This document shows positions 10,201 to 17,562 of a DNA stretch of 40,078 nt, one piece after another. The notes under the pieces are model-generated. The model did not search any database. It was not told the origin of the DNA and saw only the letters and a program-made list of their open reading frames with translations. How positions within the stretch are numbered: position 1 is the first letter of the stretch; every line of letters begins with the position of its first letter. The position numbers and the translations under genes were made by a program. The stretch is from BMS3ABIN04 sp965554225 (GTDB lineage: Bacteria; Bacteroidota; Ignavibacteria; Ignavibacteriales; Melioribacteraceae), in assembly GCA_965554225.1 (NCBI GenBank), contig CBEVZC010000016.1:1-40078 (forward strand), written 5' to 3'.

Positions 10201-10281
10201 TGATAGAGATTGCGAGTATAGATTACCGGAAAGAAAAATTAAAACTATAAAAATGGAGAGTTTTTTTACGAAATTTTCCAA
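7264..10281 (-). CDS. Membrane sensor adenylate cyclase with 14-blade periplasmic propeller
   Basis: A 1005-residue one-component sensor. Order: signal peptide (1-24); fourteen WxGT/WFAT-type regulator-propeller repeats (about 30-625), enough for two seven-bladed propellers; a Y_Y_Y domain (about 665-730); one membrane helix (about 736-756); a coiled-coil linker; and a class III nucleotide cyclase domain (about 795-990). The key residues are present: metal-binding Asp823 (FTDFKDFT) and Asp867 (VGDSYMAASG), purine-specifying Lys863 and Asp932 (YDIWGD), Asn939 and Arg943 (NIASRMES). Lys/Asp at the purine site indicates ATP rather than GTP, so the product should be cAMP. No histidine-kinase or DNA-binding domain is present, unlike classical HTCS regulators. 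The start is TTG at 10281 without a visible ribosome binding site. It lies 80 bases after the DUF3467 gene. The ligand is unknown; polysaccharide breakdown products are the family precedent. Confidence 0.9.
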   Translation of the reverse strand: MENFVKKLSIFIVLIFLSGNLYSQSLSLQNYTADDGLPQNTVFSIVQDSVGFIWVGTEAGVARFDGNNFKIFGLEDGLVGTGVRTLFLDKEKNIWMGTTSGVSKYANDKFVNYTKNDGLADNYIYSITQDTSGAIWFATRAKGITKLQDSVFTNYNIRNGLPSNKTRSILTDTEGNLWIATWGRGIVKYNGHKFKSFTTNSGLVNNYAISLYQDSKQNIWIGTKRGISKFKDGKFTNFTSINGVPRAEVRTIVEDIYGNIWFGLYGAGIAKFDGQKFKMYGKRGSKRWFVQSSFLDKRGDIWFGTFLDGLSRLPADWFEIYDKSNGLADDAVFAISEGADYSIYFGHYGAGITELSKKSIKYITTKNGLISNNTSSMLFDNYKNLWVGTFSGLTRFHDSQATNLTINEGLYNNRIISIEEDRNNNIWFGCEGGISKFDRLENKISNSFDSTVSFGDGWVNDIYESRNGDLWFATETKGVVKYDGRKFTFLNTKNGMSTNEVFTITQDQIGNFWFATNGMGLIKYDGKKFTNFTKKSGLSSNVCYFAVEDRGILYIGTTNGLTMFDYLNYDKKGAAAFRYYTKSDGLPFKEFNQGSYLKDSRGYLWFGTQKGVIKIDPNKKARKTDQRILMKSVKISDGNREDVFGNIFNKELKYNQNNITFDFFTIVFNQPDKIIYEIKLDGIEDKWSKTHEHKVSYRALPPGHYSFEVKVRDSDGMESKNYILSTFTIKSPYYLTWWFITLAVLFVLLLIYNIYYYKTQQVRKRNIELGEMVKDRTKELEVEKNKSDELLLNILPATLVEELKKDGKVRPREFKHVSIIFTDFKDFTYTASVLPAESLVDELNDIFREFDEIVENYGLEKLKTVGDSYMAASGLPEENENHAIRVVSAAIEMKNLIAKRNETSAIKWEMRLGIHTGSVIAGVVGTKKFTYDIWGDTVNIASRMESSGEPGEVNISGYTYMLVRDYFECQYRGKIDAKGKGFVDMYFVRGIKKERETELKSLYTA

Positions 10282-10361
10282 AATAAATATTTCAACAGAA
10301 TGTGATAAATGTTAAATGTTTTTCTTATAAATATGCAGAACAGTTTAAGGAAAACAAAATA

Positions 10362-10688
10362 CTAATTTATTTTATCTTTACTATCGATATTAGTAAAACC
10401 AAATTGAGGAGAAAATTGATTATCGATTTTAATTTCGGAAAATCTTTTCTCGTATTTATCAATATTATCTTGCAAAGCATTCAACAACATTTTAGCATGC
10501 TGCGGAGTAGTAATAATTCTTGCATGTACTTTAGCTTTGGGAATACCTGGGACTACGCGAGTAAAATCAATTATAAATTCACCCATCGAATGAGTAATTA
10601 TTGCTAAATTAGAATAAATTCCTTCTGCTTCTTTTTCACCTAATTCAATATTTATTTGCTGCGGTTTTTTATCGTTCATGTTATTCAT
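10362..10688 (-). CDS. DUF3467 family protein
   Basis: A 108-residue soluble protein matching the DUF3467 pattern: INIELGEKEAEGIYSNLA near the N-terminus, a central DFTRVVPGIPKAKVHARI segment and a TPQHAKMLLNAL helix, with a basic variable tail. The biochemical function of the family is unknown. The first ATG (10688) is used here; a second ATG at 10679 (MNDKKPQQ) is equally possible, and the upstream AAGAAAG is only a weak ribosome binding site. It sits between a TPR protein gene and the adenylate cyclase gene, all on one strand. A hairpin just upstream suggests it may have its own promoter or depend on read-through. Confidence 0.82.
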   Translation of the reverse strand: MNNMNDKKPQQINIELGEKEAEGIYSNLAIITHSMGEFIIDFTRVVPGIPKAKVHARIITTPQHAKMLLNALQDNIDKYEKRFSEIKIDNQFSPQFGFTNIDSKDKIN

Positions 10689-10713
10689 ATTTCTTTCTTT
10701 ATTAAAAGGAAGC

Positions 10714-10744
10714 GCCTTAGACGTAAATACATTACGCCTAAGGC
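10714..10744 (-). terminator. Intrinsic terminator after the TPR gene
   Basis: A 13-bp stem (GCCTTAGGCGTAA pairing with TTACGTCTAAGGC, one G-U pair on the minus strand) with a 5-base loop starts 16 bases past the TPR stop codon. It is followed by GCTTCCTTTTAAT. The odd base forms a G-U wobble only in minus-strand RNA, which supports that orientation. It lies in the leader of the DUF3467 gene, so it could also attenuate that gene. Confidence 0.7.
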
Positions 10745-10760
10745 AACTTATAATTATTAT

Positions 10761-11924
10761 TTATTTTCTATATTGATCAGCCTTGTTAAATGCTTCTTTA
10801 GATTTATCTGTCATACCTAAGTTAGCATAAATTCTTCCCAAAAGGTCCCAAATAGTCGGATCATCAGGATGAAACTCTAAATATTTCTGCATATAAGGAA
10901 GTGCTTTTTGGAATTTTTCTTTATAAGAATCATCTTGTTTATCTTCAGCAGCAGCTTTATCTCTAATATCAGCTCCCCACTTAATATACGTTACGCCCAA
11001 ATTATAAATAGCATTTTCATATGCAGAATCAATTTCAACAGCTTTCGTCAATTGTTCAACAGCACTAGCATAGTCTTTTGCGTTTAACAACAAAGAGCCG
11101 TAATTGTACCTGTAATATTTATTATTTGGTTCTTTTGCAACACCGGCTTTAAATGCTTCCTTTGCAACTTCAATTTTGTTGGAAGCAATATATGCATTCG
11201 AAAGTTCCATTAAAATATCAGTATTGTCAGGATACTTTTTCCTACCCTCTTCCAATAATTTAACTTCCTTGTCGAATACATTCATAGCTTTGACGCTATC
11301 TTCTTTATTGCCCGTTGATTTAAAAACCGACATTAATTTCTGACCTTCTCTAGCATATAAATCGCCTAAAAGAGAATAAGAACCTGCTGAATGAGTAAGT
11401 TCATTTAGCTTTTCAACCGTTGTCATTGCCTTATCGGTCATCCCTACGTTTAAGTAAGCATACGCCAAATTTTTATACGATGCGGAAGAATCAGGTTCAA
11501 TACTAACTGCATTTTCGAAATTTTTAATAGATGTCATAAAAATTGCTTTAGCACTATCTTTATTAGCCTGTTTAGCTGCCCGGTTAAAATAAGCAACTCC
11601 CTTGTTGAATGAATTTCCCCAGTGGTATTTTTTGGAATCATCTATTTGCTTTTCAAACTTTTTGCTTATGCTTAAAGATTTATCAAAATTATTAAGCATT
11701 CCGTTGACGTCTCCTTCTTCCCCGTTTACAAATCCAAGAAGATAATAACCTTCATCACTCTTTGGATTCTTTTTGATTTCTTTTAACAAAGATTCTTTCG
11801 CTTTTTTGAGGTTTTTTTGCTGAATATAAAGTCTTGCACTTGTAAGTTCAGTAGACGAACAGTCAAACGCAGTAAAACCGAAAACCATAGAAAGTAAAGT
11901 TAAAATTATGATTACACGCTTCAT
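10761..11924 (-). CDS. Exported TPR-repeat protein
   Basis: A 387-residue protein with an N-terminal signal sequence (MKRVIIILTLLSMVFGFTAF) followed by Asp-Cys-Ser-Ser. The cysteine could be lipidated, but the residues before it fit the lipobox poorly. The remainder is a solenoid of tetratricopeptide repeats, with recognisable units such as DEGYYLLGFVNGEEGDVNGM, ASYKNLAYAYLNVGMTDKA, YRYNYGSLLLNAKDYASAVE and TIWDLLGRIYANLGMTDKS. It probably acts as a periplasmic or membrane-attached protein-binding scaffold; the partner is unknown. ATG at 11924 follows a GGAG by six bases. It is divergent from the deaminase gene and is followed by a hairpin terminator. Confidence 0.82.
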   Translation of the reverse strand: MKRVIIILTLLSMVFGFTAFDCSSTELTSARLYIQQKNLKKAKESLLKEIKKNPKSDEGYYLLGFVNGEEGDVNGMLNNFDKSLSISKKFEKQIDDSKKYHWGNSFNKGVAYFNRAAKQANKDSAKAIFMTSIKNFENAVSIEPDSSASYKNLAYAYLNVGMTDKAMTTVEKLNELTHSAGSYSLLGDLYAREGQKLMSVFKSTGNKEDSVKAMNVFDKEVKLLEEGRKKYPDNTDILMELSNAYIASNKIEVAKEAFKAGVAKEPNNKYYRYNYGSLLLNAKDYASAVEQLTKAVEIDSAYENAIYNLGVTYIKWGADIRDKAAAEDKQDDSYKEKFQKALPYMQKYLEFHPDDPTIWDLLGRIYANLGMTDKSKEAFNKADQYRK

Positions 11925-12093
11925 TGATACTCCATTTTTTTATAAAATTGTAATAAGCTATTAAAAATAATCATAATATAGATGTATAGTCAAGCTTAAA
12001 TTATTTTTTACGCTTTTTATTCTACTTAGTAATTCTTAATATTGCTTTTACTTGTTTAAAAGAATATTTTTATTCTTTAAAAATGAGGTTAAT

Positions 12094-13179
12094 TTGAATA
12101 TTCAAGATATTATTAAACATATGCCAAAAGTTCTTCTTCACGACCATCTGGACGGTGGTTTAAGACCCGAAACTATAATTGAGTTAGCAGATAAAATCCA
12201 TTACAAAAAGCTGCCTACATCAGATCCGGCTAAGTTAGCAGAATGGTTTCATAGAGGGGCCAATAAAGGGAATTTAATAGAATATTTGCAAGGGTTTGAG
12301 CATACAACCGCTGTTATGCAAACAAAGGAAGGACTGGAAAGAATAGCTTATGAAATGATGGAAGACATGAAAAAGGATGGTGTTTGTTACGTTGAGACAA
12401 GATTTGCGCCGTCGCTTCACCTTAGTGAAGGATTGTATTATGATGAAGTAGTTACATCGGTTCTGAAAGGTCTTGATAAAGGGAAAGAAGATTTTGGAGT
12501 TGGATACGGCCTAATATTATGCGGTATGCGAAATATGACAAACTCTCTCGAAATTGCTGAGCTTGCTGTTAATTTTAGAAATCAAGGAGTTGTAGGATTT
12601 GATTTAGCAGGCGAGGAAGGCGGCTATCCACCAAAAGACCATTTGGATGCATTCTATTTTATACAGAGAGCAAATTTTAATATAACAATCCATGCCGGGG
12701 AAGCATTTGGGAAAGAATCTATTTGGCAAGCTATACAATATTGCGGCGCTCATAGAATCGGTCACGCAACCAGATTGATTGAGGATATAATATTCGACAA
12801 AAATAAAAATATAATTGCTCTAGGTGAACTCGCTCAATATATTCTTGATCAAAGATTGCCGTTGGAAATTTGTCTTTTAAGTAATGTACACACAGGCGCA
12901 ATACATAAACTGGAAAATCACCCATTTATAAAACTTTACAAAAAGAAATATAGAGTATTTTTAAATACTGACGATAGGCTTATGAGCGATACAACATTAA
13001 CCAAAGAATATCAGATTGCTACAACAAAATTCGGTTTAACTTTTGACGATATTGAAAAGCTTAATATTAATGCAATGAAATCTGCATTTATTCATTATGA
13101 TGAAAGATTGCGTTACATTTATGATATTATTAAACCCGGGTTTCAAAAAATAAGAGAACAATTACTTTCATTACAATAA
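12094..13179 (+). CDS. add: Adenosine deaminase family protein
   Basis: A 361-residue zinc-dependent purine deaminase. The metal- and substrate-binding residues of the family are visible: HDH (His16, His18), HAGE (His200, Glu203), RIGHATR (His224) and NTDD (Asp293, Asp294). It should hydrolyse the 6-amino group of adenosine or deoxyadenosine. Some family members instead act on aminodeoxyfutalosine or S-adenosylhomocysteine, and sequence alone does not settle this. I start it at TTG 12094, which follows GAGG (12085-12088) by five bases and places the HDH motif at the usual distance. An earlier TTG at 12052 would translate through a small hairpin (12059-12078). It is followed by a small unknown gene 12 bases away, then hutU and serA on the same strand. 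Confidence 0.88.
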   Translation: MNIQDIIKHMPKVLLHDHLDGGLRPETIIELADKIHYKKLPTSDPAKLAEWFHRGANKGNLIEYLQGFEHTTAVMQTKEGLERIAYEMMEDMKKDGVCYVETRFAPSLHLSEGLYYDEVVTSVLKGLDKGKEDFGVGYGLILCGMRNMTNSLEIAELAVNFRNQGVVGFDLAGEEGGYPPKDHLDAFYFIQRANFNITIHAGEAFGKESIWQAIQYCGAHRIGHATRLIEDIIFDKNKNIIALGELAQYILDQRLPLEICLLSNVHTGAIHKLENHPFIKLYKKKYRVFLNTDDRLMSDTTLTKEYQIATTKFGLTFDDIEKLNINAMKSAFIHYDERLRYIYDIIKPGFQKIREQLLSLQ

Positions 13180-13191
13180 TCTAAATTTAAT

Positions 13192-13530
13192 ATGAAGAAA
13201 AAACTCTTTAAGAATTACAGTTTTGATTTTGATAAAAGCGAAAAAAAAGTTATCTCAAGCTTCTGCAAACAAGCAATTAAACAAATGGATGGAGATGAAC
13301 GTTTTTATAAGGATATAAAATCTTTCAATTCCATCATAGATAAATTGGAAGGTACGGAAGAATCTGTAAAATTAACAAAAGAAGAAAAAACCAAATTAGT
13401 TTTTCAATTTAAGGAAAATGTAAAATACCTTAAAAAGAAAATGGATGAAAGTTGGATTGTAAAAAAATGGTTTTATAAAAGCATGTATAATCAATACAAC
13501 AATTTAATATTAAAATATTTTAGTGATTAA
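13192..13530 (+). CDS. Small hypothetical protein between add and hutU
   Basis: A 112-residue lysine- and glutamate-rich soluble protein, probably all-helical, with no signal peptide, membrane helix or recognised motif. The C-terminal half carries several aromatic residues (WIVKKWFYKSMYNQYNN). ATG at 13192 follows the deaminase stop by 12 bases, and its stop comes two bases before the hutU ATG. It is therefore almost surely translated as part of the same transcript. I do not recognise its family. Confidence 0.65.
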   Translation: MKKKLFKNYSFDFDKSEKKVISSFCKQAIKQMDGDERFYKDIKSFNSIIDKLEGTEESVKLTKEEKTKLVFQFKENVKYLKKKMDESWIVKKWFYKSMYNQYNNLILKYFSD

Positions 13531-13532
13531 AT

Positions 13533-15187
13533 ATGGAAACTTACAAAGAAATCAGAGCCCCTCACGGTACAACCCTTTTATGCAAAGGATGGCTGCAAGA
13601 AGCAGCAATGCGATGCTAATGAATAATCTTGATCCTGATGGAGCAGAGAAACCTGAAGAACTAATAATTTACGGTGGTTCAGGCAAAGCTGCTCGCAATT
13701 GGGATGCATATCATGCAATTATTAAATCCCTTAAAGAGTTAGAGGATGACGAAACCCTTGTTGTCCAATCGGGGAAACCGGTAGCAATATTTAAGACCCA
13801 TAAAAATGCTCCCCGGGTAATTATCTCAAATGCAATGCTTGTTCCAGATTGGGCAAACTGGGATGAGTTCAGAAAGTTGGAAGCTATGGGTTTAACTATG
13901 TACGGCCAAATGACTGCGGGCAGCTGGATTTATATTGGGACCCAAGGGATTTTGCAAGGTACATACGAAACATTTGCCGAGTGTGCCCGGCAGCATTTTA
14001 ACGGAACACTCGAAGGTAAATTCCTACTTACAGCCGGAATCGGAGGTATGGGCGGTGCTCAGCCGTTAGCAGCTACTATGAACGGAGCTGCCTTTTTAGG
14101 TATTGACGTTGATATAAAAAGATTACAAAAAAGAATTGATACAAAATATCTTGATGTTATCGCAAAAGATTTGGATGAAGCTTTGTCGCTGGTTATAAAA
14201 GCTAAAGAAGAAAAGAAAGCTTTATCTGTTGGCTTAGTAGGAAATGCGGGAGAAGTTCTTCCTGAAATTTTAGAAAGAGGAATTGTCCCGGATGTTTTAA
14301 CCGACCAGACTTCTGCTCATGATACTCTAAATGGTTATGTTCCTATGGGAATGAGTTTTGAGGATGCACTAAAACTCCGTAAAGAAAATCCTAATGAGTA
14401 TATTAAGCAAGCAAAGACAACTATAGCAAAACATGTAGTGACTATGTTGGAGTTTCAAAAACGTGGTGCAATAACTTTTGACTATGGCAACAATATTAGA
14501 GGTGAAGCAAAGGAAAACGGTGTAACTAATGCTTTTGATTTCCCGGGATTCGTACCGGCTTATATCAGGCCTTTGTTTAATGACGGCAAAGGACCGTTTA
14601 GATGGGCAGCTCTTTCAGGTGACCCAAACGATATTTACGAAACTGATAAAGCTGTTATGGAAACATTCCCTGAAGACAAAGCCTTAGTAAGATGGATAAA
14701 ATTAGCTCAAGAAAAAGTTGCTTTTCAAGGTTTACCTGCAAGAATATGCTGGTTAGGATATGGAGCCAGAGCAAAAATGGGCAAAATATTTAACGATCTA
14801 GTTGCTTCGGGAAAGGTAAAAGCACCAATTGTTATAGGTAGAGATCATTTGGATTGCGGCTCCGTAGCTTCCCCTTATAGAGAAACCGAAGATATGAAGG
14901 ACGGCAGCGATGCAATTGCTGATTGGCCGATTTTAAACGCTATGTTAAATACTATTGGCGGTGCAACATGGGTTTCTTTCCATCATGGCGGCGGAGTAGG
15001 TATAGGGAAATCACTTCATGCAGGTATGGTAATAGTTGCCGATGGTACGAAAGAAGCCGAAGAACGTCTTGAAAGAGTTTTAACTTACGATCCCGGTCTT
15101 GGTATTGCAAGGCATGCGGATGCAGGATATAATAGAGCAATCAATAATGCTAAAAAATTTGGTATAAAAATCCCAATGTTGAAATAA
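13533..15187 (+). CDS. hutU: Urocanate hydratase, frameshifted near the N-terminus
   Basis: Urocanase converts urocanate to imidazolone propionate with bound NAD+, the second step of histidine breakdown. Family hallmarks are present: GGSGKAARNW, TAGIGGMGGAQPLA, TDQTSAHDTLNGYVP, the catalytic-cysteine segment LPARICWLGYG and the C-terminal HHGGGVGIGKSLHAG. The conserved N-terminus is encoded from ATG 13533 (METYKEIRAPHGTTLL...WLQEAAMR), but that frame stops at 13617. The rest (MLMNNLDPDG onward) continues in the -1 frame from 13613. Adding one base after CGA restores a 551-residue protein of normal length. The alternative frame from GTG 13523 gives a non-homologous N-terminus. It could be a sequencing deletion, a young pseudogene, or a gene expressed by reinitiation at ATG 13613 or 13619. 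No hutH, hutI or hutG is nearby. Confidence 0.85.
13608..13621 (+). other. Frameshift site in hutU
   Basis: The zero frame reads ATG CGA TGC TAA, while homology resumes as ATG CTA ATG AAT from 13613. Re-reading the A at 13613, or one extra A, gives the expected Ala-Ala-Met-Arg-Met-Leu-Met-Asn-Asn. There is no long homopolymer and no classical slippery heptamer. The stop overlaps an in-frame ATG as TAATG (13617-13621), a typical reinitiation arrangement. Confidence 0.8.
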
Positions 15188-15204
15188 ATCCATAGGAGTT
15201 TAAA

Positions 15205-16389
15205 ATGAAAGTTTTAATTGCAGACAAGTTACCCGAGCTATATATTAAAAAATTAGAAGATAATGGTCTCGAAGTAGTATTTGAACCTAAGTTTGGTGAA
15301 AACGATTTGGAAACAGCTCTCGAAAATATTGACATCTTAGTAGTAAGATCAACAAAAGTAAACGAAACAGCTATTAAGAATGCAAATAAATTAAATTTAA
15401 TTGTTAGAGCTGGAGCCGGATATAATAACATTAATCTTTCTGCAGCAAATAAAAAGGGAATTTATGTTGCAAATTGTCCCGGCAAAAATGCAATTGCTGT
15501 AGCTGAGTTAGCGATAGGATTGATGATTTCTCTTGATAGAAAAATTCCCGATAATGTTAAGGATTTTAAAAACAGTGTTTGGAATAAAGCTAAATACTCC
15601 AAAGCAAAAGGATTATACGGAAAAACCATTGCAATAGTTGGTTTGGGAAACATTGGTAAAAATGTTGCAATAAGAGCCAATGCAATGGGAATGAACGTTT
15701 ATGGGAAGGACATTGCCAGAATCGAGGGAGTCGCTTACAAAGATTTTTCGGAATTTGATAAAATATTGCCTATTGCCGATGTTATTTCATTGCATTTACC
15801 CGTTACACCTCAAACAAAAAATTTATTTAATGATGAAATGTTTAGTTATGTAAAAAACGGCGCTATTTTTATAAATACTTCCCGTGCAGGTGTAGTTGAC
15901 GAAAACGCTTTAATAAAAGCTGTAAAAGAAAAAGATTTGAAAGTTGGACTTGATGTTTTTGCTGACGAACCTGAAGGTAAAACAGGCGATGTAAGTTCAC
16001 CGTTACAGGAACTTGATAATGTATACGTAACCCATCATATAGGCGCTTCAACAGAGCAGGCACAAAATGCTGTAGCCGAAGAAACAGTGAAAGTTATTTT
16101 AGACTCAATCAGAAGCGGTATCATACCGCACTGGGTAAATAAAGCAAATGTAACGGATGCTCAATATCAATTAGCAGTAAAGCATTATGATAAATCGGGA
16201 GTTTTAGCATCAATACTTGATGTAATAAGAGATGGAGATATAAATATTGAAGAGTTGGAAAATGTAATTTTTGAAGGTGGACTTGTTGCATTGTGTACAA
16301 TGAAACTTGCCGAGGCAGCAACAGATGAGATGCTTGAAACTATTAGAAATAATCCTAATGTAATTAATGTTTTACATATGAAGATATAA
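15205..16389 (+). CDS. serA: D-3-phosphoglycerate dehydrogenase-like 2-hydroxyacid dehydrogenase
   Basis: A 394-residue NAD-dependent D-isomer-specific 2-hydroxyacid dehydrogenase. The Rossmann motif GLGNIG is at 146-151. The catalytic triad is visible as Arg227 (NTSRAGVVD), Glu255 (FADEPEG) and His278 (HHIGAST). After the catalytic core, the last 80 or so residues look like a short ACT-type regulatory domain (LASILDVIRDGDINIEELEN, ending NPNVINVLHMKI). That favours phosphoglycerate dehydrogenase, the first step of serine synthesis, though other 2-hydroxyacids cannot be excluded. ATG at 15205 is preceded by AGGAG. The gene follows hutU by 17 bases and closes the plus-strand operon, ending 7 bases before a convergent gene. 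Confidence 0.85.
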   Translation: MKVLIADKLPELYIKKLEDNGLEVVFEPKFGENDLETALENIDILVVRSTKVNETAIKNANKLNLIVRAGAGYNNINLSAANKKGIYVANCPGKNAIAVAELAIGLMISLDRKIPDNVKDFKNSVWNKAKYSKAKGLYGKTIAIVGLGNIGKNVAIRANAMGMNVYGKDIARIEGVAYKDFSEFDKILPIADVISLHLPVTPQTKNLFNDEMFSYVKNGAIFINTSRAGVVDENALIKAVKEKDLKVGLDVFADEPEGKTGDVSSPLQELDNVYVTHHIGASTEQAQNAVAEETVKVILDSIRSGIIPHWVNKANVTDAQYQLAVKHYDKSGVLASILDVIRDGDINIEELENVIFEGGLVALCTMKLAEAATDEMLETIRNNPNVINVLHMKI

Positions 16390-16402
16390 GAAATTCTTAT
16401 AT
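16384..16402. repeat. 19-base palindrome spanning two convergent stop codons
   Basis: ATATAAGAA-A-TTCTTATAT is a perfect inverted repeat that contains the serA stop and the stop of the opposite MqnA-like gene. It could form a short AT-rich hairpin in both transcripts, but it is weak as a terminator. Confidence 0.35.
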
Positions 16403-17155
16403 TAATTGTATTTCGATCATATCATCAATTATTCCATGATAATAGGGTAATCGCAGAATTTCATTTATTCCGTCTATATCATTATCCGTTAACAGAAAAG
16501 ATATAGAAGAGATATTATCGGTTAAGAAAGAGTTTAATTCACTATTTATTTTAAATTTGCTCAGAACATCTTTTAGATAATCTTTATTGACTATGTCTGA
16601 GTTTAGAATACTTTTATTTAATTCTTGTATACTTTTCTCATTTTTCGAAACTACAACAAAATTAACATAAGGTAATCCAATTTGATCCACTAATTCATCA
16701 GCAAAGCTTAATCCTTTACCTAAATATTTATTGTTAAAATTTATATCACCAACAATAAGGTGATTCTTTTCAAGAATTTTAATTTCTTCCGTATCTAAAT
16801 TTATCTCAACATTTGTATTAAATCTATCTTTAAATAAAACTTTAGATAAAATAATTTCGTTTGTAGAAACATCTCCTTGTAAAAACAAATTGTTGATTGA
16901 TCTCTGTCCCGGAATAAAATAAAAATAAGCCAATGAAGGAGACCCTGTAAAAGATATACCTAATTTACTCGAAACAAATAAATCATGATGATTTAGTAAA
17001 TCTAAAGTTGGTATTATTCCTAAATCAAAATTTCCGTTCTCAACTTCAGAGCTTATTGAAGATACATTGACATAGTTTATTTCTTTGTCGTTAAAAAAAT
17101 TGAAGGATTTTAAGAGTAAGTTACAAAAGATATTATTTGGGAAAGAAACTTTCAT
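16397..17155 (-). CDS. MqnA/MqnD-like protein (possible chorismate dehydratase relative)
   Basis: A 252-residue soluble protein with the order of elements seen in MqnA/MqnD, the periplasmic-binding-fold enzymes of the futalosine menaquinone pathway. These are a segment like GNFDLGIIPTLDLLNH (compare GELDVAPVSSVEY), then LGISFTGSPSLAYFYF, a DVSTNEIILSKVLFKDRF stretch, LIVGD, and GKGLSFADELVDQIGLPYV (compare LGELWKELTGLPFV). It is somewhat short and diverged, so the catalytic role is uncertain; it could be an inactive or repurposed paralog. It begins just after the rplS terminator, so it may be expressed by read-through. No other mqn gene is visible, although a deaminase of a family that includes an aminodeoxyfutalosine deaminase lies nearby. 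Confidence 0.5.
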   Translation of the reverse strand: MKVSFPNNIFCNLLLKSFNFFNDKEINYVNVSSISSEVENGNFDLGIIPTLDLLNHHDLFVSSKLGISFTGSPSLAYFYFIPGQRSINNLFLQGDVSTNEIILSKVLFKDRFNTNVEINLDTEEIKILEKNHLIVGDINFNNKYLGKGLSFADELVDQIGLPYVNFVVVSKNEKSIQELNKSILNSDIVNKDYLKDVLSKFKINSELNSFLTDNISSISFLLTDNDIDGINEILRLPYYHGIIDDMIEIQLI

Positions 17156-17168
17156 AGAATAGACCTAC

Positions 17169-17196
17169 AAAGAAACCGCTATTATGCGGTTTCTTT
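17169..17196 (-). terminator. Terminator after rplS
   Basis: A perfect 11-bp stem (AAAGAAACCGC / GCGGTTTCTTT) with a 6-base loop starts 19 bases past the rplS stop. The U-rich run lies in the descending arm and is followed by G. It closes the ATP synthase/ribosomal block. It is near-symmetrical, but only the minus strand has a gene ending here. Confidence 0.85.
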
Positions 17197-17214
17197 GATA
17201 TAAAACTAGAAAAT

Positions 17215-17562
17215 TTATCTAATAGTTTTGCTTTTAATTCTAGCTGCTTTACCGGAAAGTTTTCTTAAATAATACAATTTAGCTCTTCTTACTTTTCCTT
17301 CTCTTACAACATCAACTTTTGCTATTCTTGGTGAATTGTAAGGGAATATTCTTTCCACACCTACACCGCTGGATATTTTACGCACAGTAAAAGTTTTGTG
17401 AACCCCGCCCCCTCTAATGCTTATTACATCACCTTCAAACGGCTGTATTCTTTCCTTGTCACCCTCTATTACCCTTACGTGCACACGAATTCTATCACCA
17501 GCATTAAATTTAGGTAAATCAGTTCGTAACTGATCTTCTACTAACTCTTTAAGTTTGTCCAT
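17215..17562 (-). CDS. rplS: 50S ribosomal protein L19
   Basis: A 115-residue protein of normal length for L19, which sits at the 30S-50S interface. Conserved stretches include FNAGDRIRVHVRVIEG, RIQPFEGDVISIRGGG, the VERIFPYNSP motif and KLYYLRKLSGKAARIK at the end. The ATG overlaps the trmD stop as TAATG, with GGAG just upstream, so translation should be coupled. This is the conserved rpsP-rimM-trmD-rplS order of many bacteria, and a terminator follows. Confidence 0.97.
   Translation of the reverse strand: MDKLKELVEDQLRTDLPKFNAGDRIRVHVRVIEGDKERIQPFEGDVISIRGGGVHKTFTVRKISSGVGVERIFPYNSPRIAKVDVVREGKVRRAKLYYLRKLSGKAARIKSKTIR

Noticed and set aside
7264..10281. Hybrid two-component histidine kinase
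   Set aside because: The propeller and Y_Y_Y domains suggest an HTCS kinase, but the cytoplasmic part has the class III cyclase motifs and no H-box, ATPase or receiver domain.
10302..10607. Plus-strand open frame opposite the DUF3467 gene
   Set aside because: It covers a recognisable minus-strand family member and has no ribosome binding site or known similarity.
13523..13612. Alternative N-terminus of urocanase from GTG 13523
   Set aside because: It overlaps the preceding gene and gives residues unlike any urocanase, while the other frame encodes the conserved N-terminus.
13600..13625. Programmed ribosomal frameshift in hutU
   Set aside because: There is no slippery heptamer or obvious stimulatory hairpin, and the family is not known for recoding. 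A lost base is simpler.
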